From contig OY969816.1 of the NCBI GenBank assembly GCA_963703385.1, forward strand, positions 1,364,001 through 1,428,000: a stretch of 64,000 bases of DNA, written 5' to 3'. Of the stretch, positions 34,985 to 44,763 are shown in pieces (the first letter of the stretch is position 1; each line of letters starts with the position of its first letter). The notes under the pieces were generated by a model. The model was not told the DNA's origin, did not search any database, and saw only the letters and a list, made by a program, of their open reading frames with translations. A program made the translations under genes and the position numbers. This DNA comes from Rhodoblastus sp963703385. GTDB lineage: Bacteria > Pseudomonadota > Alphaproteobacteria > Rhizobiales > Beijerinckiaceae.

Positions 34985-35687
34985 TCCTTTCCAGCAGATC
35001 GAGGCTCAGCTCCTCGCAGCTGGGCAGTTCGATCGCCGCCCCGGTCAAGTCGTCGTCGCTCGAAAAAGTCGAGCGCACGGCGATCACGGGCAGTCCCGCG
35101 CCGCGCGCCGCCAGCACGCCATTGCGCGAATCCTCGATCGCCACGCACTGTTGCGGCGGCTTGCCCAGTTCGCGCAGGGCCAGTTCATAGACATCCGGCG
35201 CGGGCTTCTTCTTCTTCACCATGTCCCCGGCCCCGACGACGGGAAAGACGTCCCGCCACTGCGCGCCGAGCGCGCTGGTGAGCAGAGCGTCGATATTGGG
35301 CATGGAGGTGGTGGTGGCGATGGCGAGGGTCAGGCCGCGCGCGCGCGCCGCCGCGATGAATTCCTTGATCCCCGGCCGCAGCGGCACGGCGCCCCCATCG
35401 ACCATGGCGGTATAGATGTCGGTCTTGGCCTTGTGGAGCTCGGCGACAAATTCGGGATCGGCTGCGCCGCCTTCGAGCGTGACGAAATGGGTGATCCTCT
35501 CCTTGCCGCCCGTCACTTTCAGCAACTGGCGATAAAGCGGAACGTCCCAGTTCCAGCCGAGGCCAAGATCGGCGAAGGCGCGGTTGAACGCCTGGCGATG
35601 AACTTCCTCCGTCTCCGCCAAAGTGCCGTCCATGTCGAAAATCACCGTGTCGATCGTCACCTTGTCGATCATCACCTTGTCGATCAC
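34968..35687 (-). CDS. cbbY: CbbY-type HAD phosphatase
   Basis: 239 residues. HAD motif I is FDMDGTLAETEEVHRQAFN, the CbbY form; GGKERITHFVTLEGG, LRPGIKEFIAAARARG, ATTTSMPN and KKKPAPDVYELALRELG with AIEDSRNG complete the pattern. CbbY removes inhibitory xylulose 1,5-bisphosphate formed by Rubisco side reactions, so the organism may fix CO2 by the Calvin cycle; no cbb neighbours are seen here. The N-terminus is coded by a 15-bp unit repeated three times (MIDKVMIDKVTIDTV), so any of the early starts could be used. Confidence 0.88.
   Translation of the reverse strand: MIDKVMIDKVTIDTVIFDMDGTLAETEEVHRQAFNRAFADLGLGWNWDVPLYRQLLKVTGGKERITHFVTLEGGAADPEFVAELHKAKTDIYTAMVDGGAVPLRPGIKEFIAAARARGLTLAIATTTSMPNIDALLTSALGAQWRDVFPVVGAGDMVKKKKPAPDVYELALRELGKPPQQCVAIEDSRNGVLAARGAGLPVIAVRSTFSSDDDLTGAAIELPSCEELSLDLLERITPPS
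35641..35685. repeat. Triple 15-bp tandem repeat at the 5' end of cbbY
   Basis: Three near-identical 15-bp units, ATCACCTTGTCGATC with two or fewer changes each, at 35641-35655, 35656-35670 and 35671-35685. They code for the repeated IDKV(M/T) units at the start of CbbY, keep the frame, and move the start codon. Confidence 0.85.
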
Positions 35688-35787
35688 TTGCGCCTCCCCA
35701 AGAAAACCCGGCGAAATTGCAGGTTTCCGCGCGAAAAGGAAATTTAAAAAATCAACAGCCGGCGTTAGATTGATTTTCTTCCCCCCC

Positions 35788-38700
35788 TCACTTCGGCAGG
35801 ATGCCGAAGATTTTCCTCAAGAATCCGGGCGCGATCGCGGAAAGCGGATTGATCGAGAGGGTCGGCGCGCTGGCCGAGCCGGAGACGCGGAAATTCACGC
35901 CGATCAGCCCCTCCTGCTGACCGCCGCCGAGCACCAGGCCGAGGACGGGAAGCTTGCCGAAAAGATTGTTGACCCCATAGGCCGGCACGAACGTGCCGGA
36001 GAGATCGAGCGTGTCGCCGTCGAAATCGAACCAGCCCTCGAGCGTTGAGCCGATGTCCGAATTGGCGATGACGCCGTCGCTGACGGAGAGCCGGCCATCC
36101 GATTTCTTGAGTTCGGCGTGCAGGCGGACGAAGGCCACCGAATTAGGGTCGAGCTTGACCTTGTTGACGATTTTCCCGGCATCGGCCGAATTGGCGAAGC
36201 TTTTCAAGGCGGGTTCGCCCTGCAGGACGAAATTGCTGATATCGACCACGCCGGCGAAGGAGTTGTCGGCGAGTCGCAACGCGGCGCGCAGGTCGCCGCC
36301 TTGCATGTGGCTGTAGAAGTCGAAAAAGGCGAGCAGCGCGCCGCCGTCCGTCGTGGTCAGCGTGAAGAGCGGCGCTCCGTCGTCCGGACGGCTGAGCGCG
36401 CCCTTCACGGCGTCGGCGCCGATCTTTCCTGACAGGCTCAGGTCCTGGAACTGTCCGCTCCCCTTGCGCGCCAGATGAAATTCGGCGTCGGAGATGATCT
36501 GGCGGTTCGCGCCCGTCAGAAGCGTGGATTTGAGGTCGAGATCGAAATCGGTCGATCGGCCGCTCCGCGGCCCGCTGCTGGTGAGGTCACGCAGGAAGGG
36601 CCGCGCGTCCAGCGATTCGCCGCGCGCCGTGATCTTCATCACGTCGCCCGTTTTCTGGATATCGAGACGCAGATTGTCGCCGGGCGAGAATTTCACGCCG
36701 GAAAGCCTGGCGCCCGCCAGACTGCCGTCCGGCGCCAGTTGCACAACGCCTTTGGCGCTCTGACCCGAGCCGTCGTAGACGAAATTGTCCAGGGTCGACG
36801 CGCCGCGCGCGTCCTCGGCATAGGAAAAGGACGCCTTCGCCGCGCGCCCCGCCGGTTTGAGCAGGCCGGGAACCGGATCGTTCAGACCCGTCTTGACGAA
36901 ATCGAGATCGACCTGGGCCCTGGGAGGCGCCGCGCCGACGTCGCCGGCGATTTTCACGGCGACCGGCCCGGCGACGGTCGTGCCGAAATTCAGCCCCGCC
37001 TTGGCGCGCGCCGCTTCGTCCATGGGGAAGGAGATGACGCCCCGCGCCGGCAGCTTGTGGTCGCGGGTGACTTCGAGCGTCGCCGGCGCGCCGAAAATTT
37101 TTCCGGTCCCGGCCACGTGGATGATTCCGTCCGCCAGCGTCACCGCGAGCGCGCCCTGCTCGAGGCCGGCCTTGCCGACCAGATGGTCGGCTGCGAAATT
37201 GGCGACCGTGGCGTTGACCTCGATGCTGGCGAGGCTCGGGTCGTAAACCGGCGGGAGCTTGGTGCGGAAGGTAAAATCGCCCGAGACCTGGCCCCTGGTG
37301 GTCCTGGGGTCGAGCGGCAGGCTCGCCACCGCAGCAAAGCCGGGCGTCGAGAGCACGTCGCCCAATGTGTCGACCCCGCCCTGGGCGTGGGCGCTGATCA
37401 TCAAGGCGATCGGCCTGGCTTCGAAATCAGGCGTGGCGTAGACGCCGTCCGACAGGTCGATCCTGTGGCCATCGCGGGCTTCGATATAGCCAGTCGTCGC
37501 CTCGATGCGCGCGGAGCGCCCGCTCGAATGGCCTCTGGCGCTGACCCCCTGCGCCGGCGGCGCGCCGTCGAGGAAGGTGAAGGCCGCGTCGCGGAACGCG
37601 TAATCCATCGAAATGCGGTCATCCATCGGCGCGTGTTGGGCGCGCATCATCCGCAGGTCAAGGTCGTCGAGATCGACCGCCATGCGGAAGCTTTCCAGGG
37701 TTCCGCGGATGAAACGGTCGCCCATCCAGCCGCGCAAGGGCGCGCCGAAGGCGTTGGGCCAGACGGCGAGCGCGCCGGCCGCCGTCATGTTGCCGGCGGA
37801 AAGGCCCATCCGGACACGGGGACCGTTGATCCAGTCGACCGTTCCCTGCGCCGCAGCCGCCACTTCCGGCCCGACGATCTCGACCCGGTTGACGGTCAGC
37901 GTCCGGTTTGGCGGGTCGAGCGCGATATCACCCTTGATCGAGGCGATGGTGACGGATTTCTCGCCCTTGCGGTCCGGCCCGATGACGCAGGGCTCGGCCT
38001 GTTTGAACAGAAGGCTCCATGGCGCGGTGTCATGGTTCGGCGGGGTGATGACGCCGGTCAGGAAGCAGCGCGAATCGCCGGAAAAGATCTGCGCCTGATC
38101 CACCAATGCGCGATGGCCGGCTGCGTCCCAGTGGGCGGCGGCGAAGAATTCATCCACGAAAACCGGCGCGAAATCCGGATCGTCGAAGCGCCAGAAGCCC
38201 TGGCCGAGCGCGAGGCGCGCGTCGGCGTCGAGCACATGGCCGTCCCCCTCGAACGAGGCGGCGGCCTTGAAGGAAATGGGAATGTCGGAATCGATCGGCA
38301 GGCTCGTCTTGCCGGCCAACAGCGCAATCTCGTCGATCGAGAAGCCGTCGCCCTGGATGGCCAGTTCATGCGCCGCGTCGCGCGCGCCGCGCGCGACGCC
38401 CGCGAGCGACCAGCGCCCGCTCGGGCCCTCGGCCGACATTTCGATCTGGGCGACGCCGCGCGCGTCTTCGATCTTGCGGTCCAGCGAAAATTCAAACCCC
38501 TCGAAACCGCGTTTCTGCCCGGCCGCGCGGTCATCGACGGTCAGCCGCCCATTCGCGATTCCGAAATGATCGAGCGTGGCGATCGGACTGTCGCGGCCCT
38601 GGGCGATGTCGAAAATCCGGTTGATCGCATTTGCCGCCTGCCGCATCACTTTCGCGCGGCTCCCGGGCGCCGGCGCGCTGGTCGGGGGCGCCACGCTCGG

Positions 38701-39243
38701 TCCGTTCGCCAAAGGCGCGGACTGCTGGGCGGGTTGCGGCGCGGGCTCTGGCGTGGCGGGAGCGGGTTCGCCGGCGGCGGTGAGGTCGAGCGAGCCATCC
38801 GGCAACACGCGCAAGGTGACGTCCAGCCCGTCGATATCGACCCGCGACGGCTTGATCCGCCCGGCGAGCAGCGACAGGGGATCGAAGATCAGATCGGCCT
38901 TGGGTGTGGAAACCACGCGCCGGCCGTCGGCGCGGCTGATTGCAACGCCCTCCACCGCCAAAGCCAGGCCGCGCGTCTCGCGCTCGATCCCCAATGCGCC
39001 GATGGACAGAACGTAATTGGGGCCGAGCCGGTCCTGAAGCGCCGACACCACGATCGGCTTGAAGACGTCGAGGTTGACCCGGCCCAGACCCAGCGCGACA
39101 ACGCCGGCCGCCAGCATGACCAGCACCGCCATCAAGCCGAAGGAAAGCCCCGCGCTCGCAGCCCGATGCGTCCGGCGAAAGCGCCGGGACGGCCGGGAAG
39201 GCGGCGGCTCCGCGAAAATGTCCGGCTCTCTCGACTCGACCAA
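35788..39243 (-). CDS. Large AsmA-like / DUF3971 (YhdP-type) envelope protein
   Basis: 1151 residues from TTG 39243. A cytosolic basic N-terminus (RRFRRTHRAAS) and one membrane helix (about 31-54) lead into a very long periplasmic beta-rich chain, ending in the AsmA-like C-terminal part (GVVDISNFVLQGEPALKSFA, then the NNLFGKLPVLGLVLGGGQQEGLIGVNF region). This is the plan of YhdP/TamB/AsmA proteins, thought to bridge inner and outer membrane for phospholipid transport. A huge opposite-strand frame over 36475-39783 is its shadow. Confidence 0.88.
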   Translation of the reverse strand: MVESREPDIFAEPPPSRPSRRFRRTHRAASAGLSFGLMAVLVMLAAGVVALGLGRVNLDVFKPIVVSALQDRLGPNYVLSIGALGIERETRGLALAVEGVAISRADGRRVVSTPKADLIFDPLSLLAGRIKPSRVDIDGLDVTLRVLPDGSLDLTAAGEPAPATPEPAPQPAQQSAPLANGPSVAPPTSAPAPGSRAKVMRQAANAINRIFDIAQGRDSPIATLDHFGIANGRLTVDDRAAGQKRGFEGFEFSLDRKIEDARGVAQIEMSAEGPSGRWSLAGVARGARDAAHELAIQGDGFSIDEIALLAGKTSLPIDSDIPISFKAAASFEGDGHVLDADARLALGQGFWRFDDPDFAPVFVDEFFAAAHWDAAGHRALVDQAQIFSGDSRCFLTGVITPPNHDTAPWSLLFKQAEPCVIGPDRKGEKSVTIASIKGDIALDPPNRTLTVNRVEIVGPEVAAAAQGTVDWINGPRVRMGLSAGNMTAAGALAVWPNAFGAPLRGWMGDRFIRGTLESFRMAVDLDDLDLRMMRAQHAPMDDRISMDYAFRDAAFTFLDGAPPAQGVSARGHSSGRSARIEATTGYIEARDGHRIDLSDGVYATPDFEARPIALMISAHAQGGVDTLGDVLSTPGFAAVASLPLDPRTTRGQVSGDFTFRTKLPPVYDPSLASIEVNATVANFAADHLVGKAGLEQGALAVTLADGIIHVAGTGKIFGAPATLEVTRDHKLPARGVISFPMDEAARAKAGLNFGTTVAGPVAVKIAGDVGAAPPRAQVDLDFVKTGLNDPVPGLLKPAGRAAKASFSYAEDARGASTLDNFVYDGSGQSAKGVVQLAPDGSLAGARLSGVKFSPGDNLRLDIQKTGDVMKITARGESLDARPFLRDLTSSGPRSGRSTDFDLDLKSTLLTGANRQIISDAEFHLARKGSGQFQDLSLSGKIGADAVKGALSRPDDGAPLFTLTTTDGGALLAFFDFYSHMQGGDLRAALRLADNSFAGVVDISNFVLQGEPALKSFANSADAGKIVNKVKLDPNSVAFVRLHAELKKSDGRLSVSDGVIANSDIGSTLEGWFDFDGDTLDLSGTFVPAYGVNNLFGKLPVLGLVLGGGQQEGLIGVNFRVSGSASAPTLSINPLSAIAPGFLRKIFGILPK

Positions 39244-39523
39244 TACGACCGCTTTCCTTGCCGATTCTTCTTGTCGCCGATCCGCGCCCGGCGCTCAACC
39301 GCCCCAGATCCGAAGTTCTTTGGTTTGCGCCTCTACGCCCGCGACCGCCGCCGGCCGCCGAATCGGCATTTTACAGCAGAATCGCGACGCCTCCGCCCGA
39401 AGGTAAGGCCCTTTGGTCCTCGGAGCCAGATCGAAAAAAGGCAGACATTTGCGACCGAATTAAGCAGAATTGGCGCCATGGCGGAGTCGTTTCACGGCGG
39501 ACCATCCAGCGACAGGAGGCATC

Positions 39524-39994
39524 ATGACGAAACTTGTGCAGGCGGGCGACGCCGCCCCGGATTTCACCCTGCCCCGCGACGGCGGCGGCCGGATGTCGCT
39601 CGCCGATTTCAAGGGCAAAAAACTCGTCCTCTACTTCTATCCCAAGGACGACACCTCCGGCTGCACAATGGAGGCTCAGGACTTCAACCGGCTGGCTGGC
39701 GACTTCGCCACGGCCGGCGTCGCCGTCGTCGGCGCCTCGCCCGACCCGGTCAAGCAGCACGACAAGTTCCGCGACAAATATGAACTGACCTTTCCGCTGC
39801 TCGCCGACGAAGCGAAGCAGGCCCTCCAGGCCTATGGCGTCTGGGTCGAGAAGAGCATGTATGGCCGAAAATATATGGGCGTCGAGCGCTCGACCTTCCT
39901 GATCGGCCCCGATGGCGGAATCGCCAGGGCCTGGCGCAAGGTGAAAGTTCCCGGCCATGCAGAAGAGGTCCTCGCGGCGGCCAAGTCCCTGTAA
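39524..39994 (+). CDS. bcp: Thiol peroxidase, Bcp/PrxQ family
   Basis: 156 residues from ATG 39524 behind a CAGGAGG ribosome site. It is a thioredoxin-fold peroxiredoxin that reduces H2O2 and organic peroxides. The peroxidatic cysteine is C47 in DDTSGCTMEAQDF. Typical Bcp has a second, resolving cysteine five residues later; here that place is Gln52, so the enzyme should work as a 1-Cys type. The last codons and stop are duplicated in tandem just downstream. Confidence 0.92.
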   Translation: MTKLVQAGDAAPDFTLPRDGGGRMSLADFKGKKLVLYFYPKDDTSGCTMEAQDFNRLAGDFATAGVAVVGASPDPVKQHDKFRDKYELTFPLLADEAKQALQAYGVWVEKSMYGRKYMGVERSTFLIGPDGGIARAWRKVKVPGHAEEVLAAAKSL

Positions 39995-40010
39995 CACAAG
40001 TCCCTGTAAC
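39982..40010. repeat. Tandem duplication across the bcp stop codon
   Basis: CAAGTCCCTGTAAC at 39982-39995 is repeated exactly at 39997-40010 (period 15). The first copy contains the last codons and TAA of bcp. Confidence 0.85.
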
Positions 40011-40216
40011 GTTAACCCGCATTTCAGTCGGGATGCGAGCCCGGCGCCCCGACGGCGCGCGGCAGATTAGCTTTTCACGTCAACAGGATTACGCAGATGA
40101 CTCGACGAAAAAGCTGAAACCTTGGGACGGCGAATTTTCCAAACATTAACCACGCCCGTTTACCTTGATCCGAAATCGGCCGCGCCTTGCCGGCGGGCCC
40201 TTTCGGATGGTGGGAT

Positions 40217-41527
40217 ATGCGCGCTGCTTTTTCCGCGAAGCCGCCCAAACCGGGCCTGACGCTTCATCTGGCGTCCCACAGGTTCAAGCGTCAGTTCCAC
40301 CTTTCTCCCGTGCTCGCCGCCGGCCTGTTCGGCGCGGGGCCGCTTCTGCTGCTGGGCTGCCTCGCCCTCGGCGGCTATTTCATGTTCCGCGACGACATGC
40401 TGGCTTCGCTGATGCGGCGGCAGGCCAATATGGAGTTCGCCTATGAGGACCGCATCGCGGCCCTGCGCGCCCAGATCGATACGCTGGCCTCGCGGCAAAT
40501 GCTCAACCAGGACACGTTCGAGGGCAAGGTGGCCCAACTCGCGGTGCGCCAGGCCGAGCTCGAATCGCGCTCCGCTTTGCTGGCTTCGCTCGCCGCCAAG
40601 GTCGATCCCGACATGACCTCGGTCGCGGCGACGCGCCCCGCGGCGCCTGAGGCCGCGGCCGCCGCGCCCGCCCCATCGCTCGATCCCAAGCCCGCCGTCG
40701 CCAATGAGGGCTTCAAGCCCGTTCCCGAGGGATTCGAACTGCGCCCGACCGACGGCGGCGGCGCCCCGCCCCCGGCCTGTCCGAAAACGATGACCCGGCC
40801 TCGCCGGACCAGCGCCTGAATAAGCTCGCCTCGAGTTTCGACCGGATCGAACGGCGCCAGATCGGCGTGCTGAACGCCCTCAAGGAGTTCGGCCGCCGAA
40901 AAAACCGAGCGCCTGCGCGAAGCCTTCGCCGAAGCGGGCCTTCCCGTCGATCGCATGGTCCGCCACGCCAACTCCCGCGCCGCGGGCGGCGTGGGCGGCC
41001 CCTTCGTTCCGGCCGATTTTCCCGGCGCACGCAGCGATTTCGCGCGCGCCTATGCCGGCCTCAGCCGCACGATCGACCTGATGAACGACCTGCGCGGCGC
41101 GCTGCCTTTTGCGCCGCTGCGCCAGCCGCTGCCCGGCCAGATCGAAGTCACCTCGCCCTTCGGCTATCGCATCGATCCCTTTTTCGGCCGGCCCTCCCTT
41201 CACACCGGCATGGATCTCCACGGCGAATATGGCGAGGCGGTTCACGCCACCGCCGCCGGGCGGGTTACAGTCGCCGGCCCGTCCGGGGGCTACGGCAATC
41301 TGGTCGAGATCGACCATGGCGCGGGTCTCAGCACCCGCTACGGCCATTTGTCGCGGATCGACGTCGCGCCGGGGCAATGGGTGACCGCGGGGCAGGACAT
41401 CGGCGCGATCGGCTCGACCGGGCGCTCGACCGGGCCGCATCTGCATTACGAGGTCCGTGTCGACGGCGCGCCGGTCGACCCGAGCCGCTACCTCAAGGCG
41501 GGACGGCTGCTCAGCGCAAGCCAGTGA
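40217..41527 (+). CDS. M23 (LytM) zinc endopeptidase, membrane-anchored, two frameshifts in this sequence
   Basis: After correction about 436 residues. N-terminus MRAAFSAKPPKPGL, a membrane helix (about 31-58), a coiled-coil part (EDRIAALRAQIDTLASRQ), a Pro/Ala linker, a second coiled part (DQRLNKLASSFDRIERRQ), then an M23 domain with all zinc motifs: LHTGMDLHG, YGHLSRID and GPHLHYEVR. It should cut peptide cross-links of peptidoglycan. The frame slips first near 40765-40773 in a C run (one C missing) and again near 40889-40892, where GAGTTC replaces an expected GAGTC: removing a T gives LKESAAEKTERLREAFAEAG. I consider both slips sequence errors. Confidence 0.88.
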
Positions 41528-41642
41528 GGGTTTCGCGCGCCGCCTTTGCGTCAAACGCATCGACGCGCCTAGCTTTCCGGAAGCGCGGGAGCCGCGGCCC
41601 AATGGTCGCGCGCTTCGGTTCGCCGATCAACTCAAGCGATCG

Positions 41643-42302
41643 TCACCCGATCGAGCCCATGGGGCCGGGATAGCTGACTTCTTCCAGTCTGCCGGCGTCG
41701 ACGTCGTAGATGAAGCCGCGCACGGTGATGGCGTCCGACCCGCTGGTGGGCGTCCAGGGGTGGTTGAGAATCGCCGAGACGCCGCGGCGCACGTCCCATT
41801 GCAGGCGCTCCGTGCTTTGCCCGCTGCGCGGCGCGTCCAGCGGTTCGAGGGCGCCGCGGAAGGCGCGGAAATGAGCAGGGCTGTCCGAGCATTTGCAAGG
41901 GCTGACGAAATCGCGGCCGGTCGCCTGGCAAAGCAGCTTGCTCGCCGCCGGATCGCCCTCGAGGCCCGCCTTGAGCAGGTCGTCGGTGAAACCGAGCATG
42001 CCGCAGCGGGTGTGGTGGATGAGGATGAACTCCCTGGTGTTGAGGAGATGATGTGAAATCAGAAGGCAGCGAATGGCGTCTTCGGTCACGACGCCGCCGG
42101 CGTTGCGGATGATGTGCGCCTCGCCGGTTTGCAGGCCGAGCAGGTCCTCCACGTCGAGGCGCGCGTCCATGCAGGCCAGCACCGCCACCCGGCGCGAGGG
42201 CTGGATCGGCTGCTTGCCGGGATAGGCGGCATTGTGGGTCGCCGCGCCGCTGGCGTAGTTCTGATTATTGGCGAGAAGTTCGTCCGTGACTGAGCTGGCC
42301 AT
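41643..42302 (-). CDS. Beta-class carbonic anhydrase
   Basis: 219 residues. It hydrates CO2 to bicarbonate. Zinc ligands are C44 (CMDARLD, with D46/R48), H97 and C100 (HHTRCGML). The substrate-side loop HIIRNAGGVVTEDAIRCL is typical. It resembles the small type related to mycobacterial Rv1284 and has two extra cysteines in a VSPCKCSDSP loop. With CbbY it hints at inorganic-carbon metabolism, but they are not neighbours. Confidence 0.93.
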   Translation of the reverse strand: MASSVTDELLANNQNYASGAATHNAAYPGKQPIQPSRRVAVLACMDARLDVEDLLGLQTGEAHIIRNAGGVVTEDAIRCLLISHHLLNTREFILIHHTRCGMLGFTDDLLKAGLEGDPAASKLLCQATGRDFVSPCKCSDSPAHFRAFRGALEPLDAPRSGQSTERLQWDVRRGVSAILNHPWTPTSGSDAITVRGFIYDVDAGRLEEVSYPGPMGSIG

Positions 42303-42582
42303 AGTGACCCTCCTTGACGATGGATCGATCGGAAATTCCCACTCCAGATCACACGCGCATTGCCGCGTTTCGGCCGGTCATGGCCAGGAGGCGTTGCGAC
42401 AATCCACGCCATCACAACCGTGAAATCCGCTAAAGGTTGCGCTCGGCGCATCCTGCTCGGGGCGATTTCTCGGGTTTTTTGCGCGCAGGCCCAAAAATCC
42501 CCGAGTCAAGCCGGCGGACGGGCGTGAAGGGTCCTGTTGACCCGGCTTCGGAGCCCTTGGGCTTAATGGCGGAACGATGGCG

Positions 42583-42807
42583 TTATTTTCGCCCCTGGCG
42601 AAGAATATCCTGAAGCCAGCTCAAATCCATCGTCGCCGGCTGAAGCCACATTTTCAGGAGCGCCTCGGGCGAATAGCGCTCCAGCAATTCCATCATGCGC
42701 TTTTCCATCTCCTCCATCGCCCGCTTCTGCATCGGCTCGAAATCCGGCAGGCCCATGAAGGCCCGCGCCTCGGCGGGCGTGCAGTCGATATCAACGGTGA
42801 TCTTCAT
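42583..42807 (-). CDS. DUF6489 family small protein
   Basis: 74 residues from ATG 42807 (MKITVDIDCTPAEARAFMGL). The KITVDIDCTPxEAR lead, the MQKRAMEEMEKRM helix and PEALLKMWLQP are typical of this conserved alphaproteobacterial family of unknown function. A longer in-frame start at 42882 adds a basic stretch not seen in the family. It follows the acyl-CoA ligase gene by 111 bases on the same strand. Confidence 0.8.
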   Translation of the reverse strand: MKITVDIDCTPAEARAFMGLPDFEPMQKRAMEEMEKRMMELLERYSPEALLKMWLQPATMDLSWLQDILRQGRK

Positions 42808-42918
42808 GAACGAGAACTCCGCGCCGCCGCGCCGTTTGATAAACGCCTTAATGATCATAGCGGCGCCCCGCAGAAACGCCATGCCCTCGTCCCATGATGA
42901 TTAAACGCGGGTTCGGCC

Positions 42919-44556
42919 TCAGCCGATCGCGTCCGCCGAGCGCGCCTTTTCGCGCAGGAGGAATTTCTGGATCTTGCCAGTCGAGGTCTTGGGCAGCGGC
43001 CCGAAGATGAAGATTTTCGGAACCTTGAAGCGGGCCAGATGGGCGCGGCAATGTTCCAGCAATGCTTCCTGGGTCGGATTGGCGCCCTCGCGCAATTCGA
43101 TGAAGGCGCAGGGAACCTCGCCCCATTTGTCGTCGGGCGTCGCGACCACCGCCGCCGCCAGCACGTCCTTGTGCTTGTAGAGCACGTCCTCGACCTCGAG
43201 CGAGGAAATGTTCTCGCCGCCGGAAATGATGATGTCCTTGGAGCGGTCCTTGATCTTGATATAGCCGTCGGGCTGGATCACCGCGAGGTCGCCGCTGCGG
43301 TACCAGCCGCCGGCGAAGGCTTCCTGCGTCGCCCGTTCGTTCTTGAGATAGCCCTTCATCACGATATTGCCCTGGAACACGATCTCGCCCATGGTCTGGC
43401 CGTCGTGCGGAACGGGCTCGTAATGTTGCATGTCGAAAACGTCGAGCCCGTCCAGCAGCAGCGAGCGCACGCCCTGGCGGCCGTTGAGTTCGGCGCGACG
43501 CTCCAGCGGCTCGCTTTCCCATTCCGACTGCTTGGAGCACACCGTAGCCGGGCCATAGGTCTCGGTCAGGCCATAGACATGGGTGATGGAAACGCCGAGC
43601 CTTTCCATGCCCTCGATGATCGCGACCGGCGGCGCCGCGCCCGCGATGAGGGCGTCCACCCTGTGGTCGAGCGTGGCCTGATCCGCCGGATCGGCGTTGA
43701 TCAGCAGGGAATGGACGATCGGCGCGCCGCAATAATGGGTGACCCGATGCTCGCGGATCAGGGCGAAGATCGCCTTGGCCTCGACGCGGCGCAGGCAGAC
43801 ATTGACGCCGGCGTTGGCCGCCATGGTCCACGGGAAGCACCAGCCGTTGCAATGGAACATCGGCAGGGTCCAGAGATAGACCGAATGCGGCGGCATGCCC
43901 CAGCTCAGGATATTGTTGATGGCGTTCAGATGGGTGCCGCGATGGTGATAGACCACGCCCTTGGGATTGCCGGTCGTGCCCGAAGTATAGTTGAGCGAAA
44001 TGGCGTCCCATTCGTCTTCGAGCGGCGCGGGCTCGAAGCCGGCGTCGCCCTCGGCCAGCAAAGCCTCATATTCGATCTCGCCGAGAAAGCTCCCGCCGAC
44101 ATAGCTCGGATCGTCCACGTCGATCACCAGCGGCTTCGCGCCCTTCATCAGTTCGAGCGCTCTGGCGATGACCTTGGAATATTCGCGGTCGATGAGCAGG
44201 ACTTTGGCCTCGCCGTGATCGAGCATGAAGGCGATGGCCTCGGGGTCGAGCCTGGTGTTGAGCGTGTTCAGCACCGCGCCGGCCATGGGGACGCCGAAAT
44301 GGACATCGAACATGGCCGGGACATTCGGCAGCATCACCGCCACGGTGTCGTTCTTGCCGACGCCGCGCTTTTGCAGGGCGGAGGCCAGCCGCCGGCAGCG
44401 CTCCGCCGTCTGCGCCCAGGTGTAGCGCAGATCGTTGTAAATGACCGAGAGCTTGTCGGGATAGACGTCGGCCGAGCGGAAGAGAAAGACCACGGGGGTC
44501 AGCGGCGCGTAATTGGCGCGGTTGCTGTCAAGGCCGGTGAGATATGCGTTCCCCAT
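42919..44556 (-). CDS. AMP-forming acyl-CoA synthetase
   Basis: 545 residues from ATG 44556 (MGNAYLTGLDSNRANY). Activates a carboxylic acid to its CoA thioester through an acyl-AMP. The P-loop is NYTSGTTGNPKGVVYHH, the AMP-binding core is YGLTETYGPATVC, the hinge is DRSKDIIISGGENISSLEVE, and the catalytic lysine is in KTSTGKIQKFLL. It belongs to the medium/long-chain group that includes DmdB-like ligases; the true substrate is not shown by the sequence. Confidence 0.9.
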   Translation of the reverse strand: MGNAYLTGLDSNRANYAPLTPVVFLFRSADVYPDKLSVIYNDLRYTWAQTAERCRRLASALQKRGVGKNDTVAVMLPNVPAMFDVHFGVPMAGAVLNTLNTRLDPEAIAFMLDHGEAKVLLIDREYSKVIARALELMKGAKPLVIDVDDPSYVGGSFLGEIEYEALLAEGDAGFEPAPLEDEWDAISLNYTSGTTGNPKGVVYHHRGTHLNAINNILSWGMPPHSVYLWTLPMFHCNGWCFPWTMAANAGVNVCLRRVEAKAIFALIREHRVTHYCGAPIVHSLLINADPADQATLDHRVDALIAGAAPPVAIIEGMERLGVSITHVYGLTETYGPATVCSKQSEWESEPLERRAELNGRQGVRSLLLDGLDVFDMQHYEPVPHDGQTMGEIVFQGNIVMKGYLKNERATQEAFAGGWYRSGDLAVIQPDGYIKIKDRSKDIIISGGENISSLEVEDVLYKHKDVLAAAVVATPDDKWGEVPCAFIELREGANPTQEALLEHCRAHLARFKVPKIFIFGPLPKTSTGKIQKFLLREKARSADAIG

Positions 44557-44630
44557 TTTCTCCTCCCACGGACAGGCAAATCGTCGCCGCGACTTTAGCG
44601 CATCACGCGCCAAGGTCACCCTAGCCCTAA

Positions 44631-44735
44631 GCAGCAATTCGTCGGCGCGCCAACGAATTGCGGCTCAGGCTCTTTTGATTTAGCGGGATTTTTGTCCGAA
44701 AATCGGCGACCACTTTGCAGAAATCCTGCTTGGGG
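44631..44735. repeat. Dispersed palindromic intergenic repeat, family 2 relative
   Basis: A hairpin with arms GCAATTCGT (44634-44642) and ACGAATTGC (44653-44661) around a GGCGCGCC core, then a tail CCGAAAATCGGCGACCACTT shared, with changes, with the repeat at 17862-17898. It lies between folD and the acyl-CoA ligase gene. The hairpin differs in sequence from the one at 17800, while the tail is conserved, as in mosaic repeats. Confidence 0.65.
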
Positions 44736-44763
44736 CAAAGAACTTGGGGCGAAGAAAAAGAAT

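Noticed and set aside
36475..39783. A plus-strand open frame of about 1100 codons
   Set aside because: It is the antisense shadow of the AsmA/DUF3971 gene. Its translation is Arg/Gly/His-rich without motifs, typical of shadow frames in GC-rich DNA.
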